Shown: in pieces, positions 28,479 through 41,500 of the stretch | How positions within the stretch are numbered: the first letter of the stretch is position 1 | Layout: every line of letters starts with the position of its first letter | Assembly (NCBI RefSeq): GCF_037975245.1 | Contig: NC_092576.1 | Coordinates: 35,368,611-35,432,610, forward strand | Length of the DNA: 64,000 bases | Direction: 5' to 3' | Origin: Apostichopus japonicus | Lineage: Eukaryota; Echinodermata; Holothuroidea; Aspidochirotida; Stichopodidae | The notes under the pieces: generated by a model | Databases searched by the model: none | Told to the model about the DNA's origin: nothing | What the model saw: the letters and a program-made list of their open reading frames with translations, nothing else | Translations under genes and position numbers: made by a program

Positions 28479-31400
28479 GAAGCTTCCTACAGCCTTTTTA
28501 AACTTGCGAAAGTAAAAGAAAACTGATCATTTATCTCACTATGAAAAAAATCAGTTGTGATTCCCACGCAAAAATAATGAACAATTTGAGCCAAAACAAA
28601 TATTCCGTAGTCTCGGAATACGTTATTTGGGACGCGAATTCTTTTCATCGAGAGTGCCAGTATTAGTATAATATGAAAAGGTCTATAGTTGTCGTTTCGC
28701 CCTAGGCAGAAGCTGTTCTGTGCCAAATAGGAAGGGTAAAAATAATGGTGAAACATATGTCACTGACTTTCATGCAGATAAATTATATTTGTTGCAATTT
28801 CTTTGCAAATTTAATTAACATTTCAGAATTGTTCCCATGTAGGTTGTACCCACATACACGCTACGTATTTGTCATTTGGAGCTGGAGTAACTATAAGCAG
28901 CCCGGCTTGATTCAGCATTAATTCGAAAATGCTAAAGAAAGAACAATAGGATAGAAACCAAAAAAAAATAGAGAGAGCAAAGTATATCATGGAAGCAAAA
29001 CAGGAAGAAAGCAAAAGCCAAGATTTAAAAAAAAATATAAAATAGAACCAAAGCAGGAAACTTAACATTTTTTACATCCTGCATGATCACACTTGTTTAT
29101 AGCTTTAATTAGTATGTTGAAATATCTTGTATAAGGAAGTACATGATCTTATACATTAATATTTCTTTCTGTATTTAAAGTATTCAATATTTTCCGACAT
29201 CATGGAAACATCGTGATACCATCAAGTCTGCCTTGTTTGCCTAAACTGTTAATTTCAAGTAAAATGGTCACAAAGTCCGCGAACCGTATGTTAAAGAAAA
29301 TTTGTATTGTAGACGCTGCCGAATATGTGTGCTCTCGCCTGTACTCGAAGATATTTTACTCGCACGAGAACAGATACTTGTCATTGCTTTTTCAAATGAG
29401 GATAACGTTCCTTTACATGTTCAAAACCTTGTCTGCACAATTGTGCATTAACACTTTCTTCATATGCCATATGCATTGATATTTGAATGTTTGCATTTTC
29501 AAAATTGGCCCGCAGTACTGTTATTATAATAATCGTGTCCTCGTATCTTATTTGGGACATTGTAGTCGTAACCGTGGCACATTTGTCACGTTGCTAATTG
29601 CGTAGTCAGAGAACAGTGATGTAATCATGTAATAGAGCTAAATGACCTTAAAGTTGCGTTATTGTTTTTAATGTGTTCCTTCGACAATGTTGACGTAACC
29701 CATACACTAATATCGTTTGCAACCTTACTGCGTTACATTGTGTTAGGCTACGAAGATCCACCAGTCTTTGTAAACTACAAGGTGGTTCTTGTCCTGTGTA
29801 TTATAGCATAAACTAATCGTTAATAAAGATAAAACATTAGCAACACATTTATGCGTTTAAAAGTAATGAATGGTAATACAACATTATTTATTTGCAGTAT
29901 GTTACAAAACCCTGTGAAAATACTCGTGTCAATCGCTTACTAATTACTACAATGCTGCCCTTCTATAGTATGTCCTTCTATAACTTATAAACTATAATAA
30001 ACATAAACAAAACATATGACTTATTTTGTACTTTCTACGATAATTTAGCAACTACGTAATTGCCGACTTAGACTATTACTACATCTAAAGTCTTACTTAA
30101 CAAATACAACCTTCAGCATTTAATATGTAGTCGCTTTATGTTTTAAAACATATATTCCTCATATATATTTGCAAACATCACTTAGTAATATAATACGTCC
30201 ATATTATATCATCATTGCTAACGAACATAATTTTTGTGATAACAATGTTAACTTACGTCAAACGTATACCCCATCTTTAGACAGACAGACAGCCACACTG
30301 TTAAGAAAGCCGAATGCAATTTAATGTTGTTTGGCTTAATTAGCGATCATCGTATCGTAAATGGGAGGTGCGGTTGGTTCACTTTCACTTGTATTTCGTT
30401 AACCATTTATTGAGATATTTTATTACAGGTCTTACATGCTTCCGTTTGCATTATGCGATCTACGTTATACTGAAAGTGAAACAGAGTTCCCGACGCTGGC
30501 GCTTCATGTATTTAAATATTAATTTGAGATAAAAAAAAAACATGTTACTTAATGAACGGGTTAATAATATTATGTATGCAAAGTGCAAATTATTGACTTC
30601 CACTTGTATTCCGTTAAGCAAGTATTGATACAATACGTACCTGGGTATGTCTTGCTGTGCAAACAATATACTCACCCTTTATGCTACGTGTTGTAAGATA
30701 ATTGAATTAAGGTTAGTCCCTTTGAACGAAAATCAAATTGATTGATTGAAGAGTAACCCCATGCATCAATACTGGAAAAAGATGCATGATATTAACTACA
30801 TTGTGTTAAAACAACATATCACATGACACTTGAGATCAACCAAATGCGACAGATAGACGTCTTCATCTGTGACAACCAGTGTTGTGTTTTTAAACTTGCT
30901 AGCAGCTAAGTGTCTGTCCACATCTGGTATCCCCCTGATTTCTTTCATTCTGTCGCGTGGCTTATATTTTCTTTCAAATGGTTCAAACCAGTAGGATAAA
31001 ACAATGTTAATAGTTATTATGAACAAATAATACACTAATATTGATATTGATGTATTGATGAATGTTCACTTTTGGCGAAATTGAGATAAATATTGTTCTT
31101 ACCTATGTTGAGGGTGAAAACTCGGTTGAGTCGGGTGAGAAGTTGTAAAACTGTCTATTTTTTTTTCGTTTCTTCTGACTGATTTTTGCTGACTGTCTAC
31201 TTAAAGCCCATTCTCGTGTTCAAATACTGACGAGTTGATTCATTTATTATAATCACTAAGTTACACAATTTGTGGAAGGTCCATTGTGTTTTTACGTAAC
31301 GATGAATATTACCCTTTGGACACGCCCAACATTACAGCCATGTCATACTGATTTGAGAACCAACTTACTGCCATTTGAAAACACCCATGATTATTGGAAG

Positions 31401-32560
31401 GTAATATCTGTATTAATTACACCTCGTCTTTTAATTGATCAATGCAGCATTTCATACACGATAGCATAACTGGTGAAAACAGAATGGCCAGTGGGTCAAC
31501 AATAATATACCTGAATAGTAGCCCAGAGCTATGATTGCAGTACAATTGATGCTAATATCTGTTGCGCGAGTAGCTATATACAGTAGACTGGAGTTACGCT
31601 ATGTATCTCTACTGAATCTGTGTAACAGTGTTTAATAAGAGCTGTGTGTAAATGAGGTATCATGTAATGTACGTCACAGACTGAAAATGATGACAATGGG
31701 TGTAACTCGCATCAAAGGATAAATAAATCATTCAAATTGTTATTGTGACCGCAAAGACTACATTACCTAACCCCAGGTTAATTAATTTAAGCCATTCTTA
31801 GTGTTAGTCTAACAATACCTAAGGATTAAAGGGAAGGAATCCCAAACCAGCAAAATAAACTTATATCACCAAGATCTTAGTGGTGAACTTATCTCTAAAC
31901 TATCTAAGTTCATTATCTTGCACGGTACGGGAGTAAATTGGTTTTTAAAGGTCGTGACAAGGAGCTATTAGTTTGGCCAATGTTTAATGTCATAGTGCCA
32001 CTTTGGATGGTGTGCGAGGGGGGGGGGGGGTCGATATACTGTGATATTTTGGTTTCATGTCTCCTTTTCAATCTGAATGTAAACAGTTCAATAAAAAAAT
32101 ACCAGTAAGATGACAACTTAAAACATGCAAACATCAGCTCACTTCAACTTAAGTCTTCCTCCAGTCTTCAGTTTCATAAATTAAGAAACGTTAAAAATGT
32201 AACATCTCCCTAAATAAGTACGATTTCTCTTAGCTGTTGGCGGCTTTGCTCATCACAAGCACAACTCTAGCCTAACATATATTTACCTTCATATGGCTTA
32301 GTATTACCTACAGTAGTAACATAGTTGCAGGTCACATACTTCTACATGAAACTTTGGAAGGTACTAGTATAGTTTATTCTCAAGTAGTTACTTTGCTACA
32401 AAGGACTTTGAGGGAGGAGGGGGTTGACAGAACCTAAGAAGTTCAGGATCACAGGGGAAGTTATAACAGACTTTTTGGAGAAATAAACCAAGTCAGAATA
32501 TGGACATACACGCCAAATGAACATCGCCAAACAGATACACCCTCAGCCCTGGTTTCCACA
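28479..32560. other. Divergent intergenic region, left part
   Basis: Sequence upstream of gene B. AT-rich, with short open frames only, no LRR exon and no domain I recognise. The 5' end and promoter of gene B should lie in its first kilobase, but I see no motif clear enough to mark. A poly-G run is at about 32020. Confidence 0.5.
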
Positions 32561-32562
32561 CA

Positions 32563-33090
32563 TTGGGATTGTTAACCCATAAGGTGGCTCTACATAAGAA
32601 AGGAGAAGGCCTTACTGTTCTAGAAAGGAAGTTGCAATCCACTAGAAGAATCGATGTATTGTATATATCAACAGTTTTATTATTCCATGATACTTTGTCT
32701 CATTTAGATTGTAAGGAAAGAATTACAACAAAGGGTCTTTTTCTTGAACTTTCAAATTCGTTTCATACTGTCTTGCCAAATCAATTAACGAAGGATCTTT
32801 TAGGATTTATCAAAGAAACATGGCTTATTCATTTGTTGGCACAATTTCCATCAGGATGGTCTAGACAAGTTAAGTTGGATGAAGGGTTATCGGCAATATC
32901 GGAAACAAAGGTCGGTGTGCCTTAGGGTAGGGGGGGGGCATTATCTGCTATATTATTTAGTATATATATTTATAAAATTAGCTTAAATTGACACATTTCT
33001 GTCACAAAATATGCCGATGATACTGCTGTCTCATGCAAAATTCCTAAGAGCTATGTTGAAACTGACCAATGAAATGATCAATGTTCGGTA
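32563..33090 (+). pseudogene. Non-LTR retrotransposon reverse transcriptase fragment
   Basis: Pieces in order match a LINE reverse transcriptase: LFLELSNSFHTVLPNQL, a region ending SRQVKLDEGLSAISETKVGVP, then a TAG (32923-32925) where Gln is expected, ALSAILFSIYIYKIS in another frame after a G-run, and the catalytic YADD motif in VTKYADDTAVSC (about 33004-33039). Stops and frameshifts make it a dead copy. Clade not assigned. Confidence 0.8.
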
Positions 33091-33299
33091 AATGACATAG
33101 TTCCAAAATGTGACCACAAGACTTTATTATGTAACCCTTAAATATAAAGGAAATTTGTTTGGGAAAAAACCCATAAAACATGAAGGTCTCATTCCATCAA
33201 GATCGCAACGTATTATTATTGAGGGATATGGGGTGGCTAGAACCTAACAAGAAACTGAGTACTGGGAGTATACAGCGACGACAGTTTGACCAATACGCC

Positions 33300-33630
33300 A
33301 CCCTTTCAACAGCCGGCTCTCCTAGCCCTCCCTACCTGAACATCTCTCCATCCGAAACCATCCATATCAGCAAATAAATACATACTAAAACGTTTATATT
33401 TGCCTATTACTCATACAAACTCCTTGTCTACTTTATTCATTGCATCAAATTGTGGGCGTTCTTTTTAAACCTGAATCAGACCATTACACGACAGCCGGCT
33501 GTCCTTGCCATCTATACCACCTTCTCTCATCATATCCGACCCCATCCTTATCACTCAAGAAAAAATACTAGAACACGTATGTTGATACCTGCGTATAACC
33601 TATGCATATTCCTTGTCTATTTTGAAATTT
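33300..33630 (+). repeat. Imperfect direct repeat after the LINE fragment
   Basis: GACAGCCGGCT, a CCATC-rich stretch and TCCTTGTCTA recur in the same order around 33309-33430 and 33490-33620. Probably part of the LINE 3' region or an adjacent decayed element. Confidence 0.5.
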
Positions 33631-34630
33631 CGTCACAACGCCAGAACGGGGTCGAAGTGCTTGGGTTGTGTATTAGTGACGTCCAGAGGTCGTTCACTGA
33701 CTTAAATGGAGTGTGACTACTCCTGAATTTGCAATTTCCCAAGATCAGGCCCCGAAAAATCCCAAGAACATTGTACTGTATGGATATCTATGAATATTTA
33801 GCGACATCTAGGGATAAAAATCCTTAGATCTTCCCTAAACTGGAGGCATATAGAGAATCGAAGCCTTCATTGTGTAATGAACTTCAAACTGTTCGCCTTT
33901 CGAAATAAAAAGAATACGGGGCATTGCACAATAAACAGATACAAATTATTAATGCTAGTCTCATTTCAATATTTTCGAATTTGTAAAGCAAACATCGGAT
34001 ATCATATCGCATCAGTGAGCATAAAAATGGCGTTCCAGGATATAAACAAAAACCTCCAATCTGTTTATGTGTGTAGTGTTTGATTTCGGAAATATCTGGG
34101 TATTTTTCATTTCCTTCAACGAAATTTTACAGGCGCCGTAGTAAAAGGTTTCAATATTTCAACACAAATAAATTAACTTCTTACTTCCTTCTAATCGTGC
34201 AATTTTGACCGGTTTGTCAGAGGTTGAAGGAGCTTTCTCTATATTGGTTGTCCATAGATTTTGTGCAACATTATGGGTATGTTTTGAAGTGAATTTACTC
34301 ACGAGAAATGTGAAATTCTGAACAAATAATGCGCTGAAAACCTTGAAAGTGGGGCTGGCGAATATTGTGAACCGCGACGTAGAATCACATACAAAAAGCA
34401 ATGATCCACAGGAGATTCGATGAGGTCGAACATGATGTGTGACTGGTGACAATCTTCAAAAAGGTTATGGATGGGGAAATCGAGAACTATTGGGGAAAAA
34501 ACTTGGTTCCCAGTCAAAAGTGTACATCTGGTTGGTCATTATTAAGCCCGAGAGGTGTCATTTCCGGTGATCTGGGCGGGGGGGGGGGGAGGGATTTCAA
34601 AATCAGAAATCAGCTTGTTCTCTTCCGTGT

Positions 34631-34891
<261 letters not shown>

Positions 34892-35261
34892 AATGTATGT
34901 ATTAGCAATTGAGTATTACTTAACATTTAAATATCTCCAAAAGAAGCTGTACATAACAAATTAATGAAATTTTTCCTTGCTGATCTACCTTTACTAGTCT
35001 ACAATTCCTAGTCTCTCTTTCGACTTTACAAAAAAAAAACATGTTTCCATTGATGGTCGCTATTTACAATCAGAGAACATCTGAACACACACCCGTATGT
35101 TTTTCATTACAGAAACTATATATTGTTCTGTCCTTCACTTTTCTTTTCTTGTATTTTATTTAATAATTTTAAAGTTGAAGCTCACAGTTGATGTATGCAA
35201 ACGAAATATCTTCATGGAATACTGTGAAAGAACGTAACTAATTTGATTTCCATATCATGAG

Positions 35262-35525
35262 AGCGATGTGGTGAGGTAGTTAACGCAGTGGACATGTGCT
35301 ATAAGGTTTGCAGATTCGATTGCTTATCAGATCATTATTGTTGTGTCCTTGGGCAAGGCACTTTATCTCTATTGCCCATCTTCACCCAAGTGTATAAATG
35401 GCTGACTTACTAGATAACGTGAAAATACAGTTGTGTGCGCTGGTTTGTGACTGCATCCCTATGGGAAGTTCCTCAGGGACGTAGATGTGGTGTACTGTAG
35501 TACCGGAAGAGATTGTTCGAATTAT
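35262..35525 (+). mobile_element. tRNA-derived SINE
   Basis: The head has A-box-like (GTGGTGAGGTAGTTAACGC) and B-box-like (GCAGATTCGATTGC) sequence. It is followed by the conserved central block TGTGTCCTTGGGCAAGGCAC and CACCCAAGTGTATAAATGG. This block resembles conserved central domains of widespread metazoan/deuterostome SINE superfamilies; I do not assign a subfamily. Non-coding. Confidence 0.75.
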
Positions 35526-36551
35526 CACACTTTGACAAGTGGGTGTGACAAGTTACCAATGACCAGTGGTTAATCAAAAGAGTAAATCTTCAGCTTTAAC
35601 CCTGTTTTGTTTTTCTAGTCATGTGACCATAAATAGCTACGGTTGTCGAGAGGATGGTCATGTCGTATGGGCATGCGCATCTGACACGGTAGATGACTTA
35701 GACATGAACATATTCAAATTTTGTGCTATGACTGAAAGCAAAGTAAATCGTTTTTATTTGACGTATCGTGTTAAAATCCCACTGATTCTACAAGTGATGT
35801 AAATGTGTGGCTTAGAGACATTTCCTTGTTATTCTATATGCTAGTTATTCATATGTTTCCTACAAACATGGTATACATTGTAGGCTGAATGTAATCGAAA
35901 CGTTTCCTGTTTTGAAATGGCAACATGTATAATGCACTTCCTTGTATGCTCATGATATTACAACATAAATCACTTTTATACAAAGTGTAAATTCAAGTGT
36001 ATTCCTATCTCAACAATTTCTTGTTCGATCGACTTATAAAGTCGAAGGAAGCAGCAATTGCTCTATTTATTGACAACAGCAATAAACGGTACGTGATTTA
36101 CAGTTACTTTTGTTGCTTTATTTGGCTTTAGTGTCAATTATATGACACGAAATATGAACAGCATGAAGAAACCAATTCGAGGTTAATCATTTTTACGTAA
36201 ATTAAAGCGATAGTTGCATGTCAGTACTGTAAAGTGGTACGTTGGCATTATCAAGCAGACGTATTGAAGGCCTAGATGCTTTGAAGCATGTGTATAATAC
36301 TCGTGGCAGGTATAACCTTACCAACTAGATAAACTTCAGAGCATCGTCGCATTAATAATCTTACAGAACGCTTAAACTTTCGTAAAATCCAATAGTTTAT
36401 GGAGAAAACTGGTACTTTAACCAGCTCTGGAGCTGTACAAACAATCGTGTGACCGTATTTCTTCAGAGTCAATTTTTTGAATTTTTCTCCTTCACTATCT
36501 TCCAGCTCATACTGTGTAAAATGTACTTACTACATGATATACACAGATAAA

Positions 36552-36554
<3 letters not shown>

Positions 36555-36597
<43 letters not shown>

Positions 36598-36610
36598 TAT
36601 ATTATATACA
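36555..36610. repeat. (TA)n microsatellite
   Basis: About 35 bp of TA repeats followed by TATAT/TATTA variants. Confidence 0.9.
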
Positions 36611-37474
36611 TATTATTAAGATTAACCTTACACATTGTGTTAGTCTTGGTATATCGTAGTCAAGAAAAACGCAACGTGACCGTAAATAATGTTTCTATTA
36701 GGTATTACGCTTTTCAATAAATTCACCACTTAGATATCACTTAATCTATTCAAAACTCACTCAGTGATCATGACGACGTCGGCTTATTTTTATAAGCCTA
36801 AATCTTATCTTTAATCTATCGTTAATCTATTTTATAAATTCTTAAATCTAAACCAACATTTTAACTTGAATTATACTACAATATGGCGTTCAAAATAAAA
36901 ACCTTCCTTGGCATTTCACTGTAGACATTGTCATTTAAGGCCGTACAAGTTTCCGCATGGTTGAGTTTTGTGTTAAATCTGAGGGAATGAAGTAATTGTC
37001 TCTTCATTAGACTATGCAGTCCAGTCACTCTAATCGATGAACTTCTGCAGTCGTTTCAAGAGTCATTTCTAAAAAAAAAAGGGAAGTCTCAGAACAATAA
37101 AGAATGGACTGATAGCAGTATTTTTAACATTCTATTATCATATCTTACTATACTCAATATTGTGCTTAAAGTCATCGTCTACTAATGACGTCATTTGTTT
37201 GTGAAAATTTCGTCGCTCGACGATAAATCTCTCATATTATTGCACTCATAAAAATATCTGCCTTCCTCTTCTAGACAGAGTTTATTGTTGAAACTTATTT
37301 GCATTCGCTAATATTCGATACTATTCGCCCATACCAGAGTAAACCTTAAAGTTACATTTCATCATAAAGAAAATTTACTTAAAATAATAACAGATTAAAT
37401 TGAAAGTTCCACATTTTTTGTAAGGTTGTAGGTACTCGTTTGATAATCAATGCAACCGGGTGATACAACGTTAA

Positions 37475-38120
37475 AGTCTCAATGTGTGTGTGCTGATGAA
37501 TTTCGGGAAAAAAAATCCCGAAGCAGATTCAATGTTTCTTATTCTAACTTCACTCTGACTAAGTGGGCTTAATGGAGAATAGATGTCGCAATCGAAGGGA
37601 AGAAGTTTAGTTTCTGTTACTCTTATGGGGCGAACGATTTACCGTTAAATCACTGCGACATCCCATAGTAGCATGTTCATAACACTCATGTAACCTACCT
37701 ATACTCGTATCATCGAATTTTTGTACCCACTATCACGGAGGAAACGTCTGTACACCTGTTTAGTCCTTATAATGGAAGGAAATGAAACAATTTCGCATCG
37801 ATAAAACTGAAAGAAAGATACTTTTAAAATATACACCTCACACAGGCTAGCACACAGGCATTACGGTCGTAAACACAACGGCGAGATTTGATTGGCGCGT
37901 GATCTGTTGGCAGAGCTTGCAAAGTTTGATTAAAGTTTGTAGAATGTACGGACTCGTTTAAAAATCTGGCGAATTTTATTTAAAATGTTTAACGCAAGAT
38001 AAATCAATAAAAATAAGATTATTAATATGAAAATTGCATAGAACGGTGTTACTTTCACTGAGCTTTTAGAGCAGTAAGCCTGGAAGGTCGAAGTAAAATT
38101 TGGCAAACACACATTGAGAC
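37475..38120 (+). mobile_element. TIR element (MITE) family 2, copy 2
   Basis: Ends AGTCTCAATGTGTG at 37475 and CACACATTGAGAC at 38108-38120 are inverted repeats. Both are flanked by TTAA (37471-37474 and 38121-38124), a piggyBac-type target duplication. Aligns inverted to 6301-6985. No transposase frame, so non-autonomous. It sits about 350 bp upstream of gene C's start codon, so it may lie within promoter sequence. Confidence 0.75.
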
Positions 38121-38469
38121 TTAAGTACTTGTTTGATAACCAATTTCACAGGGGTGACACATGGTTTAGTTCTAGTTTGATAACCAATGCAACTGTATGA
38201 CATCAGAACCATAAGGAATCAGTCACTGCTTGCTCATTAGGTTAATTTGTTGTAAAAACAAATATCCAGAAAAATGTCTTATATTTCATTGAACTGTAAC
38301 TGCATTTTGGGCTTTATTCGTTTGGTTTGGTACATTGGTCATAAATAGACAACTCGAATTTGCTGTTCTTCCAATACATTGATTTTAAAGCGACTGCTGT
38401 GGTTTATATGACATGCGGTATATACAGGTGTTTTTCTTCACTTTTACAACACTGACAGAAAATATTAAC

Positions 38470-38575
38470 ATGCTGTTTTGGTTGCTGGTGATAGTTTGTT
38501 TTATCTCAAACGGAACCCAGGCGGTCACAAACAGTGACCTGAATTCCTTCTACGATGGTTCAAAGAATGAAACAC
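38470..38575 (+). CDS. Gene C first coding exon: signal peptide
   Basis: ATG at 38470-38472, then MLFWLLVIVCFISNGTQA, a textbook signal peptide with a likely cleavage after TQA. Ends in phase 1 at donor GTAAGT, as gene B's leader does. Confidence 0.85.
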
Positions 38576-41500
38576 GTAAGTGAGCCATTCTTCAATATAA
38601 TGCGAAGTACTTAGTCGAGATATTATTACAATGTAGTTATTAATACATGCCTATATTTGTAGTTCTAGGAATAAGCACAATTGAAAGGAAATCATTGTAC
38701 CTGTTTCTTAGTCATCCAGATTGAATGACATAGAAATAATGGAACGTAAAATCGACCAATTGAATGAAATCATGGAATGGTTTTAGTTTCACAAGCATTT
38801 TGAATATGTGTAATTCACCTGGAATAGAACAATTTGAACCCCACCCCCCCCCCCCCCCAAAAAAAAACAAAAAAAAAACAGCTGCGACGATTTTGTTTGA
38901 TTGGGTTAGCATAGCATAACGATAACGATAGTATACAAGAACTTATGCTTCTCGTCCTTTTCGCTAAGATCATATGTATCATTAGTTCTGCTACCTTTTT
39001 AGAAGAATCGTGATGTTCACCTAACTACGATGACACTACCACATTCTCTATGCAAGGGGTCTGGGGTTGAGAATGGATCAGTAGTTAAGTTGTTTGGCTG
39101 TTTGGATTTCGTGCCTATAGGTTCCTATTTGGGTGACTTTTCTTAAAAGTTACTTGATGCTTGTCATATCATTATGACGGTGGTTTAGTGGTTTAGATAA
39201 GGCTTGGTGTGTTCAAGAAATTGAATTCTAAGTCAGAGATACAAAAGTGATTGATGATACATTTTAAAGACATTGTGTAATGTGAAATAGCTTGTAAATT
39301 GCTGTAATTTTGATTCTTTACCAGGTCCCCCAGCTTGTGGTGCTAACCATGCGTGTGACTGTCATCAAACGAAGAAGGCATATTACTTAGTCGACTGTTC
39401 CAAACATACTTTGCAAGTAGTACCACGTGATGTACCTATCAACGTAACACAATTGTAAGTTCAGCATGGAACTTGAACTACCCCATGGATCATACAAGAA
39501 AAAATCGACACTTTTCTATGTGAAACATTTTATATCTCTATATCCCCCCCCCCCCCAAAAAAAACAGTTCAAACGCAAATATCGGTCGTCTTCCGTATGA
39601 ACGAAACGTATGCATTTTTGTGTGAAGCGTCACGTGAATTTGTACTTCTAAAATGACTAAATTTATCCTTTTTGTTCATAGAGATCTATCAAGAAACCTT
39701 CTTTCTGAGATTCTGCCGGACCTACTCCAGTCAACAGTTAACCTGACTTCCTTGTAGGCACTTTTTTCACTTCTAAAGTAAATTACGGTGTCATGATACT
39801 TACTAATTCAAGGTTCATTCTTTGCGAGTCCGTACTTTGTTTGTATTGTCGCTGAGAGATTTATTACAGGATAAGTTCAGGTGTGAAATTAAACTTGATA
39901 TATTGTAATCTGAAGCAGTACTGGTAAGCATTTCCCTTCATAAATGTAATTCGTGTTGTTTGATTAGTATTATTTTGGTTGCATCAACAGCAAAATCAAC
40001 AACAATGTCATGCTAGCTATCCCGGACACGATGTTTGCGATGACTTACAACCTGAAGGAAGTGTAAGTTGTATAAAACTCTTATTGATCCATTCTAACAA
40101 AGACAACTGTAAATTGAAAGTCTGTGTAAGATTTAGAGAAATTTATGAGACAAATATTTATCGTAAACACGAATTGGAAAATACTTAATCGAACAAAAGA
40201 TTGTATCATTTATCTTTGTGTAAAAGTAAGAGAGCCTGACGTTTCGATCCTAGCTGGATCTATTCTACGCATTCGCTTACACAGGCTCTTTAGTAAATAA
40301 GCTGTTTGATAACAGTTTTGTTTTATTTGATTTACTTATTTATTAATTTTAATATTAATTTATTTTCATTCGAGACAAAAGAGAATATTAGCCAGACAAC
40401 TGAAATAAATAAATGGCCTAAAGATAAGTTACGTTCAAAGTAGTGTACTGTGTCAGGTTATCACGTGTTGGCAAATGTGGCAAATTATTTAACTAATATA
40501 ATCTTTACCCAAAAGGAAATTGTAACGAGTCACTCGGAAGTTTTAATGAATATTCATGTCGTTTAGATGTGTCATAGATATCATCCAAACGTCGTTAATA
40601 GGCTGGAAAATGAAGATGAAATCCGTAATTAGTTTAGTTTTAGTTAAAGTTCTAATTCTAAAAGAGGTGTTTGACCCATTTCGTTTATTTACTTACGGTA
40701 GTGGTAATGTCAGGATATGGGGCGATCTAGCTTCTCTTAGTTTGTATATAAAGATTTATCTATGGACTAAACATTTGTTTTCTGAATTGTAGAATACAAT
40801 TGACTATTCTAACACAGTCATTGAAAAGACATATGATACACCTATAAATGTTCTTTTTAGTGGTGTCTTGTCTACAGAGAAAACAATAACCTAAAATCTT
40901 CCAAATATGAGTTGTAATATTAACGATTATTAACATGTTTTTTTTTTTTTGGGGGGGGTATATGGGAGCTACTCCATTTACATTATATAACCGACTGATA
41001 AATGGTTTTAAATCGTCAATAATTTTCCATTAAACCATTGACGAAATGGGCATTGAGGTGGAGGAGATGGAACATAGTTTTGAGGGCAGTAATTCATTTG
41101 AGGAATGGGTTACAACACCCAGAGTATAAAGAAATAATATATCTACAATTCGTTTCCGTTTTATACCAACGTGAATTTGGAACGTTTTATTTACTTTATC
41201 AATTTGAAGACCAACAGTTTGAATCAAAGTAATACTAATTTGTTGCTATTCTATAATTTTTCAGAGATTTTTCAGGCAACCATTTGATGGAAATTCCAAT
41301 AGGATTATTTTCTTCGGCGAATAATATTGAAAGTATGTAAGTATCTGGAATTGGGAAAGGGGGAGGGCGGGCGAAAGGAGGGAGGGAAAGGTAGACTTTT
41401 TTGTTCATTTTGAACTATTGAAGATGGACAAATAAAGAAATAATAACACTTAAAACATAACTCGCAATTTCTCATTGAAACATATATCAAACTGAGTTTG

